From Mycobacterium simiae (GTDB taxonomy: Bacteria; Actinomycetota; Actinomycetes; Mycobacteriales; Mycobacteriaceae): a DNA stretch of 64,000 nt. The notes under the pieces were generated by a model. The model had not been told where the DNA came from, ran no database searches, and saw nothing but the letters and a program-made list of their open reading frames with translations. The stretch is from NCBI RefSeq assembly GCF_010727605.1, contig NZ_AP022568.1, forward strand, positions 2,852,001 to 2,916,000, written 5' to 3'. Positions 24,965 to 33,134 of this stretch are shown one piece after another; positions within the stretch are counted from its first letter, which is position 1, and each line of letters begins with the position of its first letter. Position numbers and translations under genes: made by a program.

Positions 24965-25072
24965 ACGCTGTCACGTCGATCTCGTCGAGCGTGGGGCCTA
25001 TGCACTATTTCGCGCGTGATCGCGTGCGTAGGGCACACACTCGACGGCTGTGCCGCAGAACGGGCACGCTGA

Positions 25073-25681
25073 TCAGGCGCGGCCTTGGCGTGACTTCGGT
25101 TCCGGCATTTCGAAGCGGTCCAGGAAGCGGTGCACCAATGCGATCGCGGCATCGTGACCGCCGGAGGAACCCAGGCCCTGTTCCAGAATCAGGGTCCGAC
25201 CGATCGAGGCGATGACGACCGCGATCGCCGCGGGAGGATACTCGTCGGCGTCGATGTCATGCTGGCGGATGATGAAGTTCAGCGCGGTGATCTGCTGCTC
25301 GCGCCACCGATCCGACCAGGCCGCAATCTCGGCCCGAATCTCCTTGCGGTGGTTGGCCAGTCCCATGAACTCCAGCAGCAGTCGGGTGTCCTTGGGTTCA
25401 ATCAGGGTGTCCCAGAAGGCGTGCAGTGGACGGTCGGAGGCCAACGCTTGCTGCTGGCGCTCCAGGTAGATGGCCGCACCGCGGCGAAAGACGGCCAGGT
25501 ACAGGTCGTCCATCGTGGGAAAGTAGTAGTGCACCAACGCAGGTTTTACGCCGGCCTTGGCGGCCACCCGCCGCGAGGTGGCGGCGGCGTAGCCCTCCTC
25601 GACCATGATCTGGCTCGTCGCGGCGACCAGCATCTCGCGCGTTGCGGAGATGCGCGGCTTCGGTCGCTCGGATGCGATCAC
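25073..25681 (-). CDS. TetR-family transcriptional regulator
   Basis: The 202-residue protein has the TetR HTH near residues 15-60 (MLVAATSQIMVEEGYAAATS, then RRVAAKAGVKPALVHYYFPT) with recognition helix KPALVHYYF. The C-terminal domain, with LLLEFMGLANHRKEIRAEI, resembles KstR/BetI-like lipid- or aldehyde-responsive members. It is convergent with the P450 gene and divergent from the SDR at 25900. The perfect palindrome TGAGCGATCGCTCA in the divergent region, repeated with one change before the P450, is the most likely operator; the TetR would then repress P450, SDR and aldehyde dehydrogenase together. Confidence 0.88.
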   Translation of the reverse strand: MIASERPKPRISATREMLVAATSQIMVEEGYAAATSRRVAAKAGVKPALVHYYFPTMDDLYLAVFRRGAAIYLERQQQALASDRPLHAFWDTLIEPKDTRLLLEFMGLANHRKEIRAEIAAWSDRWREQQITALNFIIRQHDIDADEYPPAAIAVVIASIGRTLILEQGLGSSGGHDAAIALVHRFLDRFEMPEPKSRQGRA

Positions 25682-25868
25682 GCTCTGGTCATATCACAGG
25701 CCGATTCGGCCAGCGGTGCATAGCCGAGATCCTCGACTTTGCCGACGGTATCGCGCCACTGTCGCCCGCTGGGGGCGTTTGTCGCTTGCACCACGAACCG
25801 GGACGGGGGCCGGTCCATCAGCTTGACCGTAATCGCTCCCGGGTGATAGGCATGTCAAGCCAACTGTT

Positions 25869-25882
25869 TGAGCGATCGCTCA
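25869..25882. promoter_or_regulatory. Perfect 14-bp palindromic operator candidate
   Basis: TGAGCGATCGCTCA is a perfect palindrome between the TetR gene (start 25681, minus) and the SDR gene (start about 25900, plus). A near copy lies at 23654-23669 before the P450. Symmetry, length and position are those of a TetR operator. It also argues that the SDR start is downstream of the site. Confidence 0.75.
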
Positions 25883-25899
25883 GGAAGGTAAGGGAGAGC

Positions 25900-26622
25900 T
25901 TGGGCGCGAAGACGGCGGTCGTAACCGGTGGCGCGTCGGGAATCGGCCGGGCCGTCGCGGAACGGTTGTGCTGCGATGGATTTCGGGTGGCTGTGCTGGA
26001 CCTCAGTTCGACCGACAGTTCAATCGACGGGGGGTGCGGGTATGTCGCCGACGTCACCGATCGCGGGCAGGTCGACACAGCGATCTCGGCGATCCGCGAC
26101 GCCTTCGGCCCGATCTCGGTGCTGGTCAACGCTGCCGGGGTGGAGGGCTTCAACAAGTTCTTGAGCATGTCGTTCGAGGAATGGTCGAGGGTGATCGACG
26201 TGAACCTCAACGGCGTGTTCCATACGATCCAGGCCGTGCTGCCCGACATGGTCGAGGCGGGCTGGGGTCGCATCATCAATATCTCATCGTCAAGCACCCA
26301 CTCCGGTCAGCCATTCATGGCGCACTACGTGGCCGCCAAGTCCGCGGTCAACGGGTTGACCAAGTCGCTCGCCCTGGAGTACGGCCCGAGCGGAATCACC
26401 GTCAACGCGGTGCCGCCCGGCTTCGTCGACACCCCGATGTTGCGCAGTGCCGAGCGTCGGCACCTGCTGGGTGGCTCCGTCGAGGAGCACATCAACCGCA
26501 CGCCGGTCCGACGGGTGGGCAGGCCCGAGGACATCGCGGCCGCTTGTGCCTTCTTCGCCTCCGAGGAAGCCGGTTACATCACCGGGCAGATCCTCGGTGT
26601 GAATGGCGGCCGCAATACCTGA
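25900..26622 (+). CDS. Short-chain dehydrogenase/reductase
   Basis: The 240-residue classical SDR starts near GAKTAVVTGGASGIGRAVAERL. It has VLVNAAGVEG for the NNAG loop, INISSSSTHSGQ with the catalytic serine, HYVAAKSAVNGLTKSLALEYG with Tyr-x-x-x-Lys, and ends with GQILGVNGGRNT. I place the start at TTG 25900 because AGGAAGG (25882-25888) gives a ribosome-binding site and the operator palindrome lies just before it; an in-frame ATG at 25852 would put the operator inside the gene and is the alternative. It is probably co-transcribed with the aldehyde dehydrogenase 42 bp downstream: alcohol to aldehyde, then aldehyde to acid. Confidence 0.82.
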   Translation: MGAKTAVVTGGASGIGRAVAERLCCDGFRVAVLDLSSTDSSIDGGCGYVADVTDRGQVDTAISAIRDAFGPISVLVNAAGVEGFNKFLSMSFEEWSRVIDVNLNGVFHTIQAVLPDMVEAGWGRIINISSSSTHSGQPFMAHYVAAKSAVNGLTKSLALEYGPSGITVNAVPPGFVDTPMLRSAERRHLLGGSVEEHINRTPVRRVGRPEDIAAACAFFASEEAGYITGQILGVNGGRNT

Positions 26623-26664
26623 CGCCGGTGCAGCTGCGAAACCAGCTGCGAACCAAGGAGTTTG

Positions 26665-28131
26665 ATGTACGACTGGGACCAACTCTTCATCGACGGCAAG
26701 TGGATGGCACCGGCCGGCGGCCAGGATGCGGCCCCGCCCGTCGTGGTGCACTCCCCGCACAGTGAGAAGGTCGTTGGCCGCGCGGTGGGGGCTGGGCCTG
26801 CGGACGTCGACCGCGCCGTCGAGGCCGCCCGGGCGGCCTTCGACACCGGGCCGTGGCCCCGTCTGGAGCCGGCGCAGCGGATCGAGGCGATCACCCGGTT
26901 GGCGGGCATCTACCGAGAGCGGCGGGCCGACATGGCGGCCCTGATCTCGGCCGAGATCGGTGCCCCGATCACCTTCGCGAAGATGGCGCAGGTGCGGTTG
27001 CCGCTGACCATGATGTCCGCCTTCTGCACCTTCGCGGCCGACTACCCGTGGCGGCAGGACCGGCCGGGGTTGTACGGCAAGGACATCCGCATCGTGCAGC
27101 AACCGGTCGGCGTCGTCGCGGCGGTGGTGCCGTGGAACATGCCGCAGTTCCTCACTGTCACCAAGGTGGTGCCGGCGCTGCTGGCCGGGTGCTCGGTGGT
27201 GCTCAAGCCGGCACCCGAGTCGGTGCTCGACGCACAGCTGCTGGCGGAGCTTGTTGCGGCAGCCGACCTTCCGCCCGGTGTGTTCAATGTGCTGCCCGGC
27301 GGCCGCGAAGTCGGCGACCGCCTGGTGCGCCATCCCGGCGTGGACAAGGTCTCGTTCACCGGTTCCACGGCCGCTGGCCGGCAAGTCGCGCTCGGCTGTG
27401 CCGAGGGGCTCAAGCAGGTCAGCCTCGAACTGGGCGGCAAGTCGGCGGCCATTGTCCTCGACGACGCCGACCCGGTGGTGACGGCCACCGGCATTCAGAT
27501 GGCCAGCCTGGCCAACAGCGGTCAGGTTTGCAATGCGCTGAGCCGAATCCTGGTGCCGCACAAGCGTAAAGACGAATTCGTCGACGCCCTGGCGGCCGGG
27601 ATGGAGTCTATGGTCATCGGGGACCCGGCCGATCCGGCCACCCAGGTCGGTCCGCTGGTGTCCCAGCGTCAACAGCAGCGGGTACGCGGGTACATCGAAT
27701 CGGGCCGCAGTGAAGGCGCCCGGCTGGTGGTCGGCGGCGCCGCCCTGCCCGACGGCCTGCAGACCGGTTGGTATGTGCGGCCGACCTTGTTCAGCGATGC
27801 GACCAACGACATGCGGATCGCGCGGGAGGAAATCTTTGGCCCGGTGCTGACGGTGATTGCCTACCGCGACGAGGAGGAGGCGATCCGGATCGCCAACGAT
27901 TCCGAGTACGGGTTGGCCGGTTCGGTCTTCACCGCCGAGGTGGATCGCGGGTATGGCATCGCGGCGCGGGTCCGGTCCGGCACCTTCGGCGTCAACGAGG
28001 GCTACCTCATGGACCCGGCCGCACCGTTCGGGGGCGTCAAGAACAGCGGCTACGGCCGCGAACTCGGCATCGAGGGCATCGACAGTTACACGGTGAGCCA
28101 GTCGATTTCGACGGCGTCGAGCCCGGCGTGA
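26665..28131 (+). CDS. NAD(P)-dependent aldehyde dehydrogenase
   Basis: The 488-residue enzyme has the ALDH pattern. PWNMPQFL near residue 153 is the oxyanion/cofactor region and FTGSTAAGRQV near residue 232 the Rossmann loop. SLELGGKSA near residue 253 holds the general-base glutamate, and NSGQVCNALSR near residue 287 the catalytic cysteine. EEIFGPVL near residue 390 and GGVKNSGYGRELG near residue 455 complete the signatures. The ATG at 26665 follows AAGGAG at 26655-26660. It would oxidise an aldehyde to a carboxylate and is most likely the second step after the SDR encoded just upstream. Confidence 0.92.
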   Translation: MYDWDQLFIDGKWMAPAGGQDAAPPVVVHSPHSEKVVGRAVGAGPADVDRAVEAARAAFDTGPWPRLEPAQRIEAITRLAGIYRERRADMAALISAEIGAPITFAKMAQVRLPLTMMSAFCTFAADYPWRQDRPGLYGKDIRIVQQPVGVVAAVVPWNMPQFLTVTKVVPALLAGCSVVLKPAPESVLDAQLLAELVAAADLPPGVFNVLPGGREVGDRLVRHPGVDKVSFTGSTAAGRQVALGCAEGLKQVSLELGGKSAAIVLDDADPVVTATGIQMASLANSGQVCNALSRILVPHKRKDEFVDALAAGMESMVIGDPADPATQVGPLVSQRQQQRVRGYIESGRSEGARLVVGGAALPDGLQTGWYVRPTLFSDATNDMRIAREEIFGPVLTVIAYRDEEEAIRIANDSEYGLAGSVFTAEVDRGYGIAARVRSGTFGVNEGYLMDPAAPFGGVKNSGYGRELGIEGIDSYTVSQSISTASSPA

Positions 28132-28347
28132 TCACAGCTTGTTGAGTCCGCGGACCACTTTGTTGAACGCGCCACGCGAAATCCGGTCATAATCGCCCTC
28201 CCGGCAAAGCAGTCCAGGACGATTGGAGTATCGCCTGAACCGATCGGGTTTGCTGGCGGAATCGGAACAGTCACGCGATGATGACCGGGATTAGCGAATC
28301 GGTGATCGGGGAATGTCCGGGGAACCACATACAGATAAGGAAAACGC

Positions 28348-28734
28348 GTGGCGTTGAACTTCCAGGACGTGATCCAGTCCAAGTATTTGCTGTTGACGAC
28401 CTTCACCAAGGACGGTCGGCCCAAGCCGACGCCGGTCTGGGGGGTGCCCGAGGACGACAAGCTGCTCGTCATCACCGACGATGGTTCGTGGAAGACCAAG
28501 CGAATCACCAACACGCCCCGCGTCACGATCGCCAAGAGCGGAATACTGGGCAAGCCCAAGAGCGAAGAGATCGAGGGAGTAGCCCGGGTGCTGCCCAAAT
28601 CGGAGACGCGGCGGGTCTACAACGCGGTGCTCAAGCGGTATTGGTACCACGCCCCGTGGTTCTATGTGCACTCAATCGTGCGTGGCGGCATCGACAAATT
28701 ACACGTCGGCCTCGAGATCAAATCCGCTTCGTAA
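28348..28734 (+). CDS. PPOX-class F420-dependent enzyme (split beta-barrel FDOR family)
   Basis: The 128-residue protein has the split beta-barrel pattern. LLLTTFTKDGRPKPTPVWGV near residues 14-33 is the cofactor-binding strand pair, followed by LLVITDDGSWKTKRI and NTPRVTIAKSG. This is typical of actinobacterial flavin/deazaflavin oxidoreductases of the B subgroup (F420, FMN, biliverdin or haem ligands). Substrates are mostly unknown. The GTG start follows AAGGAAAA at about 28336-28343. The 215-bp gap before it contains no gene. A hairpin at the stop codon ends the unit. Confidence 0.8.
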   Translation: MALNFQDVIQSKYLLLTTFTKDGRPKPTPVWGVPEDDKLLVITDDGSWKTKRITNTPRVTIAKSGILGKPKSEEIEGVARVLPKSETRRVYNAVLKRYWYHAPWFYVHSIVRGGIDKLHVGLEIKSAS

Positions 28735-28754
28735 ACAACCCCTCGGCGGTTGTT
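28734..28754. terminator. Hairpin terminator between convergent genes
   Basis: AACAACC (28734-28740) and GGTTGTT (28748-28754) are perfect 7-bp arms around a 7-base loop, followed after GC-rich bases by CTTTCT. A second GCCGGC pair (28756-28761 and 28774-28779) follows. The site lies between the convergent F420-type gene (stop 28734) and the epimerase gene (stop 28771), so it could serve both directions. Confidence 0.55.
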
Positions 28755-28770
28755 CGCCGGCCTTTCTGGC

Positions 28771-29760
28771 TTAGCCGGCGGTACTGCGCAGGGCGTCGAT
28801 CGTGTCGGTCACGGTTTCCCGCGGATCCCGGTAGGTGATGCCGAGTTCTTTCTCGCTGGGTGAATCGTCGGAAGCCGGTATCTGGGTGTAGTACTGCATG
28901 CCCGCCGCGGTTAACGGCGTATCGACGAAGGGCAGAATCCGTTTGGCCCGATCCAGCACCGCCCCAGCCACGCGCAGCGCAGTGTCGGGAATCGGAACGC
29001 CCACCATCCGCGTATCGGCCGCTTGGCCGAGCAGGTGAGCCAACTCGGCGGCGAGAACCCGGTGACCGCCCGCGGTGTAACGCCGCGGCCCATGCCCCGG
29101 CTCCAGCAATGCGGCATGCAGCGCGGCCAGATCGCGGACGTCGACAATCAGCCAGCCGCCGCCGCGGCCCGGGATCACGCGCATTTGCAGCGCCGCTTTG
29201 AGGCCCTCGCCGACCTCGCCGTATTGATCGCCGGCGGGCGGCCCCAGGACCATGCCGGGATAGGTGATGGTCACCGGGGCGCCGGCATCCTGAAGTCCGC
29301 GTGCATAGATGTCGACCTGCGCCTTCGATGCTCCGTAGCCGTCGGCACCGCCAACGACCGGCAGATCGGCCGTCAGCGTCTCCACGTTCGGATGGAACAA
29401 CGCGGTGAAGCTGGAGACGTGCACGATCGGGTCGAGACCGAGCTCTACCGCTTGACCGAGCACGTTCTGTGCGCCCTGCAAGTTTGTGCTGAGCATCTCG
29501 CCCGTTTGGCGCGGATCGGTGGCCACTAGCGCGGCGCTGTGCACGACGGCATCGCAGCCCTGTAGCGCCGCTCGCGCCGAGACGCGGTCGGTGATGTCCC
29601 CGACGGCGAAATCCGACACGTCCACACCAAGCTTGGCCACCGAAGTGTGCAGGCGATCGGGATTGCGCACCAAAAACCGCACGGAGTGCCCCGCATCCGC
29701 GATGGCCTTGGCGGTCCACCCACCCACGAATCCGGTTCCGCCGGTGATCAGAACACGCAT
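28771..29760 (-). CDS. NAD-dependent epimerase/dehydratase (extended SDR, Rv3725-like)
   Basis: The 329-residue protein starts MRVLITGGTGFVGGWTAKAI, the extended-SDR motif TGGTGFVG. VVHSAALV follows near residue 70, then the Ser and Tyr-x-x-x-Lys region VSSFTALFH ... YGASKAQVD near residues 117-147. Such proteins act on nucleotide sugars, dihydroflavonol-like ketones or hydroxysteroids; this one looks closest to the dihydroflavonol/3-beta-hydroxysteroid group. It lies 11 bp downstream of the cutinase gene, matching the cut5-Rv3725 order of M. tuberculosis as I recall it, so the pair is likely one operon. Confidence 0.85.
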   Translation of the reverse strand: MRVLITGGTGFVGGWTAKAIADAGHSVRFLVRNPDRLHTSVAKLGVDVSDFAVGDITDRVSARAALQGCDAVVHSAALVATDPRQTGEMLSTNLQGAQNVLGQAVELGLDPIVHVSSFTALFHPNVETLTADLPVVGGADGYGASKAQVDIYARGLQDAGAPVTITYPGMVLGPPAGDQYGEVGEGLKAALQMRVIPGRGGGWLIVDVRDLAALHAALLEPGHGPRRYTAGGHRVLAAELAHLLGQAADTRMVGVPIPDTALRVAGAVLDRAKRILPFVDTPLTAAGMQYYTQIPASDDSPSEKELGITYRDPRETVTDTIDALRSTAG

Positions 29761-29771
29761 GCGGCAACGCC

Positions 29772-30503
29772 CTACAGATGGCTGGCGGCGTAGCTCGCGG
29801 CCTGCCCCGCCATGCCGTTCACGACGTAGGAGGCATGCGCCGCGCCGTCGTTGCCGCCGCCGCAGACCGGATCTCCGGGCGCGCAGAGCCGCAGCGTCTT
29901 GGCCTGATAGGCCGGGCCGATGGCGATCGCCGGGGCGCCGTAGTGCTCGAGGAATTGGTCCGAAGGTGTGCCGAAGAGGACGACGGCTGCGACGTGGTTG
30001 GCGACGTCCGGGGGCATCGGTTTGGGTACCGCGGCTGGGGAGATGCCCCTTGGTACTGCCGCCGAGGTGACGAAGCCGGCCACCGCGGCGCCCTGCGAGA
30101 ACCCGCCGAGGACTTCCCGCGTCTTCGGGCAGTTGGCCGCCATGGACTCGAGGTGCGAGCTGGCGTCGCGGATTCCGTCGATGAACGTCGCCGGAAAATC
30201 GGGATTGCCGAAATCGCTGCTGGCCGGATAGTTCACCGGGTACACCGCCAGCGATCGCCCGCCGAGCTGCCCGCGCAGCGCGTCGACGAAGCCGGAACCG
30301 ATGCCGCCGACGCCGGGCGGCTCGCTGGTGCCGCGGGCGAATACGACGTCGACATCCGGACAGGGCTCGGCGTTGGCCCGCCCAGTGATAGTGCCGGCGG
30401 CGCTGCCGAAAAGCACCGCCGACACCGCCAGCGCGGCAGTGGCGCCGGCCGCCGCGCGGGCGCGCATTCGGCTCCTGAACGATTTCACAACTTTCACCTT
30501 CAT
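29772..30503 (-). CDS. Secreted cutinase-family serine esterase (Cut5-like, intact)
   Basis: The 243-residue protein has a signal peptide (basic start, hydrophobic core AALAVSAVLFG, cleavage expected after RANA at about residue 45). The cutinase domain has the GFSQG elbow (Ser136), GDPVC (Asp211) and AAHASY (His223) as catalytic triad. Cysteines at CPDVDVV, NCPKT, LCAPG and PVCGG give the two conserved disulfides. Mycobacterial cutinase-like proteins are exported lipid esterases or phospholipases of the cell envelope. Position beside the Rv3725-like gene suggests orthology to cut5, which is split by a frameshift in M. tuberculosis (Rv3724A/B, from memory); here the frame is intact. Confidence 0.85.
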   Translation of the reverse strand: MKVKVVKSFRSRMRARAAAGATAALAVSAVLFGSAAGTITGRANAEPCPDVDVVFARGTSEPPGVGGIGSGFVDALRGQLGGRSLAVYPVNYPASSDFGNPDFPATFIDGIRDASSHLESMAANCPKTREVLGGFSQGAAVAGFVTSAAVPRGISPAAVPKPMPPDVANHVAAVVLFGTPSDQFLEHYGAPAIAIGPAYQAKTLRLCAPGDPVCGGGNDGAAHASYVVNGMAGQAASYAASHL

Positions 30504-30611
30504 CTCACCCCGTTGCGTCGATCCCTGCCGTTACCCGTATTCGACGCAGGTGGCGCTAGGGATTGCCCAAAGCGCCAAGTCTCAATCCCAGCGGCCAAGC
30601 CCCCGCCGCGT

Positions 30612-31112
30612 TCAGCGCGGCGAAAGCCGCAATACCGGTATGTGGCGACCGACCGCCTCGGTCGCGACGCGATAGTCGCCGTAGCCGGGATAGGAACGTT
30701 CGGCGAGGGCGTACAGCCGTGCGTACTCGTCGGGATTGATGACCTCGGTGGCATGGAACCGTTCGCCGCCCAATTCGCACTCCGGGTGCGCGACGAGGTT
30801 GTGGTACCAGCCCGGGTGCTTGTCACCGCCGAAGTTTGACGCAACGGCGATCACGTCGTCGCCGTCGTGGAAATAAGAGATCTGTGCCGTACGCCGCTGC
30901 CCGCTCTTGGCGCCGGTGCTCACCAGCGTCGCCGACGGCACGGCAAACATTCCCCAAGACACCTTGCCGCCCGACATCCGCATCAACCAGGGATCGGTCC
31001 GGGCGGCGATGTGCTGGGCCAAGAACTTCCCGGGACCGCTCCGGACAAACTTCGTCATGACTCGATTGAAAGCCGACGTGTGGCGTTCGGGGTCGACGAA
31101 AGGTAGCGGCAT
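30612..31112 (-). CDS. Deazaflavin(F420)-dependent nitroreductase family protein (Ddn-like)
   Basis: The 166-residue protein shows the Ddn/Rv3547 pattern. ATLVSTGAKSGQRRTAQIS near residues 61-79 binds the F420 phosphate, DGDDVIAVASNFGGDKHPGW is the central strand-loop, and YHNLVAHPECEL follows at about 103-114. These enzymes reduce quinones or activate nitroimidazoles with reduced F420; the native role is thought to be menaquinone or oxidative-stress protection. It lies upstream of the cutinase gene on the same strand with a 108-bp gap, enough for a separate promoter. Confidence 0.85.
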   Translation of the reverse strand: MPLPFVDPERHTSAFNRVMTKFVRSGPGKFLAQHIAARTDPWLMRMSGGKVSWGMFAVPSATLVSTGAKSGQRRTAQISYFHDGDDVIAVASNFGGDKHPGWYHNLVAHPECELGGERFHATEVINPDEYARLYALAERSYPGYGDYRVATEAVGRHIPVLRLSPR

Positions 31113-31171
31113 CAGACGACGATAATCCGATCGGTGGCCACAGGTCGCGCGTATGCGATCAGGACGGAAGC

Positions 31172-31216
31172 TTGGCCAGCAGGTTCACCGTGGCCGCCGC
31201 CGAACCTGCTGGCCAA
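31172..31216. terminator. Strong hairpin downstream of csbD
   Basis: TTGGCCAGCAGGTTC (31172-31186) and its exact reverse complement (31202-31216) form a perfect 15-bp stem with a 15-base loop. The stem begins 9 bp past the csbD stop on the minus strand, so it is probably the terminator of that gene. There is no T tract, as is common in mycobacteria. Confidence 0.7.
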
Positions 31217-31225
31217 CGGCACGAG

Positions 31226-31398
31226 CTACTTCCTGAACGCGTCCTTCACGTTCTCGCCGGCATCCTTCAGGCTCGATTTCGCCTGATCCCCGCGGCCCTC
31301 GTTCTTGGTGTCGTCATCGCCGGTGACCTTTCCGATGGCCTCCTTGGCCGTCCGCCCAGGTCCTCGATCTTGTTCTTGATCTTGTCTTCGGTGCTCAT
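31226..31398 (-). pseudogene. CsbD-family stress protein, broken by a 1-base frameshift
   Basis: From ATG 31398 the first 15 or so codons read MSTEDKIKNKIEDLGG, a typical CsbD start preceded by AAGGGAG. The frame then turns into PRRPSERS, while the continuation AKEAIGKVTGDDDTKNEGRG (and on to NVKDAFRK) lies in another frame, ending at 31226. Adding one base near 31347-31355 (GGACGGCC region) would restore one 57-residue CsbD protein, so a single base seems to be missing. CsbD-like proteins are small, charged, general-stress induced proteins of unknown function. A sequencing or assembly error is as likely as a true mutation. Confidence 0.8.
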
Positions 31399-31546
31399 GG
31401 GTCGCGCTCCCTTCTGACACAAGCCGTGTCGGGGTCGTTTCGGGGTCGTTCTGGCCCTGGCTACCCGCGAACCTTCGGGTCCGAAACCCCGAACCAACAC
31501 ACCGGTAAACAGGCTGCCCGCCGGTTTGGGAAGCGAGGGACCACTA

Positions 31547-31720
31547 ATGGACCACAATGGGTGGATGAGCACCGCAGCGGTGGTGGCGATCGTCGTCGTG
31601 CTGATGCTGCTGGGCCTCGGCATCGTGATCAACCAGCTGCTGCGGCTGCGCAAGTACCTGCGCGATGCGGCCCCGGGCGCGGAGGCGGACGAACCTCCGC
31701 ATCACGATCTGTCGGGTTGA
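31547..31720 (+). CDS. Small single-pass membrane protein
   Basis: The 57-residue ORF begins MDHNGWMSTAAVVAIVVVLM and has one strong membrane helix (about residues 9-29) followed by a basic segment LLRLRKYLRD and an acidic tail. This predicts an N-out, C-in anchor. AGCGAGGGA at 31532-31540 is a good ribosome-binding site for the ATG at 31547; a second ATG at 31565 is possible. I recognise no family. It diverges from csbD, with about 150 bp between. Confidence 0.6.
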   Translation: MDHNGWMSTAAVVAIVVVLMLLGLGIVINQLLRLRKYLRDAAPGAEADEPPHHDLSG

Positions 31721-31826
31721 TACCTGCGGCTTTGACGGACTGATAACTTACGTCTCGTAATGGCACCTCAGCGGGGAGGCGCCGCTCCGGCGTAGCTGGC
31801 CCCGTGCACACAGGCCCGGGGGCACA

Positions 31827-33134
31827 ATGACGACGTCGACTCTGCTCAGCACCGGCGATGGCTTGCCCCGCGGTATGTCCGGGGCGGCGGATCCACATTT
31901 CGCGAATGTGGTGAAGAAGTTTGCCCAACAATTCGGTGGGCGGCGTCTTGGTGGCGGCGCGCTGTGCGTCTACCTCGACGGCGTGCCCGTCGTAGACGTG
32001 TGGATGGGCTGGTCGGACCGCGCCGGCATCCAACCGTGGACGGCCGACACCGGAGCGATGGTCTTCTCGGCGACCAAGGGTGTGGCCTCGGCGGTGATCC
32101 ACCGGCTCGCCGACCGGGGCCTGCTGTCCTACGACGATCCCGTCGCCGAGTACTGGCCCGAGTTCGCAGCCAATGGCAAGGGCGGCATCACCGTCCGCGA
32201 TGTGTTGCGGCATCGGGCGGGGCTGTCGCACCTGCGTGGCGTCACCAAGGCCGAGCTGATGGACCACCTGGCCATGGAGGCGCGGCTGGCCGCGGCGCCG
32301 GTCGACCATCTGCGCGGCGTGCAGGCCTACCACGCGCTGACCTACGGTTGGTTGCTGTCCGGTCTGGCCCGGGCGGTCACGGGCAAGGGGATGCGCGAAC
32401 TGATCCGCCAGGAGGTGGCGCGGCCGCTGAACACTGACGGCCTACACCTGGGCCGCCCGCCGCAAGGGTCGCCCACCACGCCGGCGCAGATCCTGATGCC
32501 CCAGACGAAAATGCCCACCCCGGTGCTCAACTTCATCGCGCCGCGGGTGGCCAACATGCGGTATTCGGGGGCGCTGGGCGCGATGTACTTTCCCGGGATC
32601 ATGTCCCTGATGCAGGGCGACACCCCGTTCCTGGACGGTGAGATTCCGGCAGCCAACGGCGTGGTGACCGGCCGCGGTTTGGCCAAGATGTACGCGGCGC
32701 TGGCCCACGACGGCCGCATCGACGGCAAGAAGTACCTATCCAAGGATTTGGCGCGCGGGCTGACCGGGCAAGCGCGCATCAAGTGGCCGGATGCAAACAT
32801 GGTGGTGCCCATGCCTTTTCACCTCGGGTTCCACGAATCGCCGGTACCGGGTCTGCTGCGCGGATTCGGGCATGTCGGTCTGGGTGGGACGCTCGGCTGG
32901 GCCGATCCCGAGGTGGGCGGCGCGTTCGGATACGTGCACAACCGGCTGCTGACGTCCCGGCTGTTCGACATGGGATCGTTCGCGGCATTAGCGGGTCCGC
33001 TGCGTTCGGCCATGGAGGCTGCGCGCCACCAAGGTCCGCTCGAGGTGCCGCAGCTGGGCGCGACGTACGCGAAACCCCGTCGGCGTCAAGCGGTTTCGAC
33101 GGCTCCGGCTCGGGCTGCCTTGGGGGCGAGCTAG
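31827..33134 (+). CDS. Serine hydrolase of the class C beta-lactamase fold (esterase/lipase-like)
   Basis: The 435-residue protein has the Ser-x-x-Lys motif FSATKG (Ser81, Lys84) in a VFSATKGVASAV context, a tyrosine motif near YHALTYGW (residues 172-179), and HVGLGGTLGW near residue 350 in place of the KTG box. This set is typical of the mycobacterial Lip-type esterases (LipD/LipE/LipL group) rather than true beta-lactamases. No signal peptide is visible. It probably hydrolyses short-chain esters or lipids. The stop overlaps that of the convergent dehydrogenase gene by 4 bp. Confidence 0.85.
   Translation: MTTSTLLSTGDGLPRGMSGAADPHFANVVKKFAQQFGGRRLGGGALCVYLDGVPVVDVWMGWSDRAGIQPWTADTGAMVFSATKGVASAVIHRLADRGLLSYDDPVAEYWPEFAANGKGGITVRDVLRHRAGLSHLRGVTKAELMDHLAMEARLAAAPVDHLRGVQAYHALTYGWLLSGLARAVTGKGMRELIRQEVARPLNTDGLHLGRPPQGSPTTPAQILMPQTKMPTPVLNFIAPRVANMRYSGALGAMYFPGIMSLMQGDTPFLDGEIPAANGVVTGRGLAKMYAALAHDGRIDGKKYLSKDLARGLTGQARIKWPDANMVVPMPFHLGFHESPVPGLLRGFGHVGLGGTLGWADPEVGGAFGYVHNRLLTSRLFDMGSFAALAGPLRSAMEAARHQGPLEVPQLGATYAKPRRRQAVSTAPARAALGAS

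Noticed and set aside
26290..27672. Long minus-strand frame opposite SDR and aldehyde dehydrogenase
   Set aside because: Antisense to two clear enzymes with complete motifs; no start signal or family pattern.
28238..28250. AACCGATCGGGTT before the F420-type gene as a third copy of the 22938-23004 operator
   Set aside because: Only the 8-base core CCGATCGG is symmetric and the outer bases do not match; such cores are common in high-GC DNA.
28132..28347. A small gene or RNA in the gap after the aldehyde dehydrogenase
   Set aside because: No ORF with a ribosome-binding site and no convincing structure other than weak dyads.
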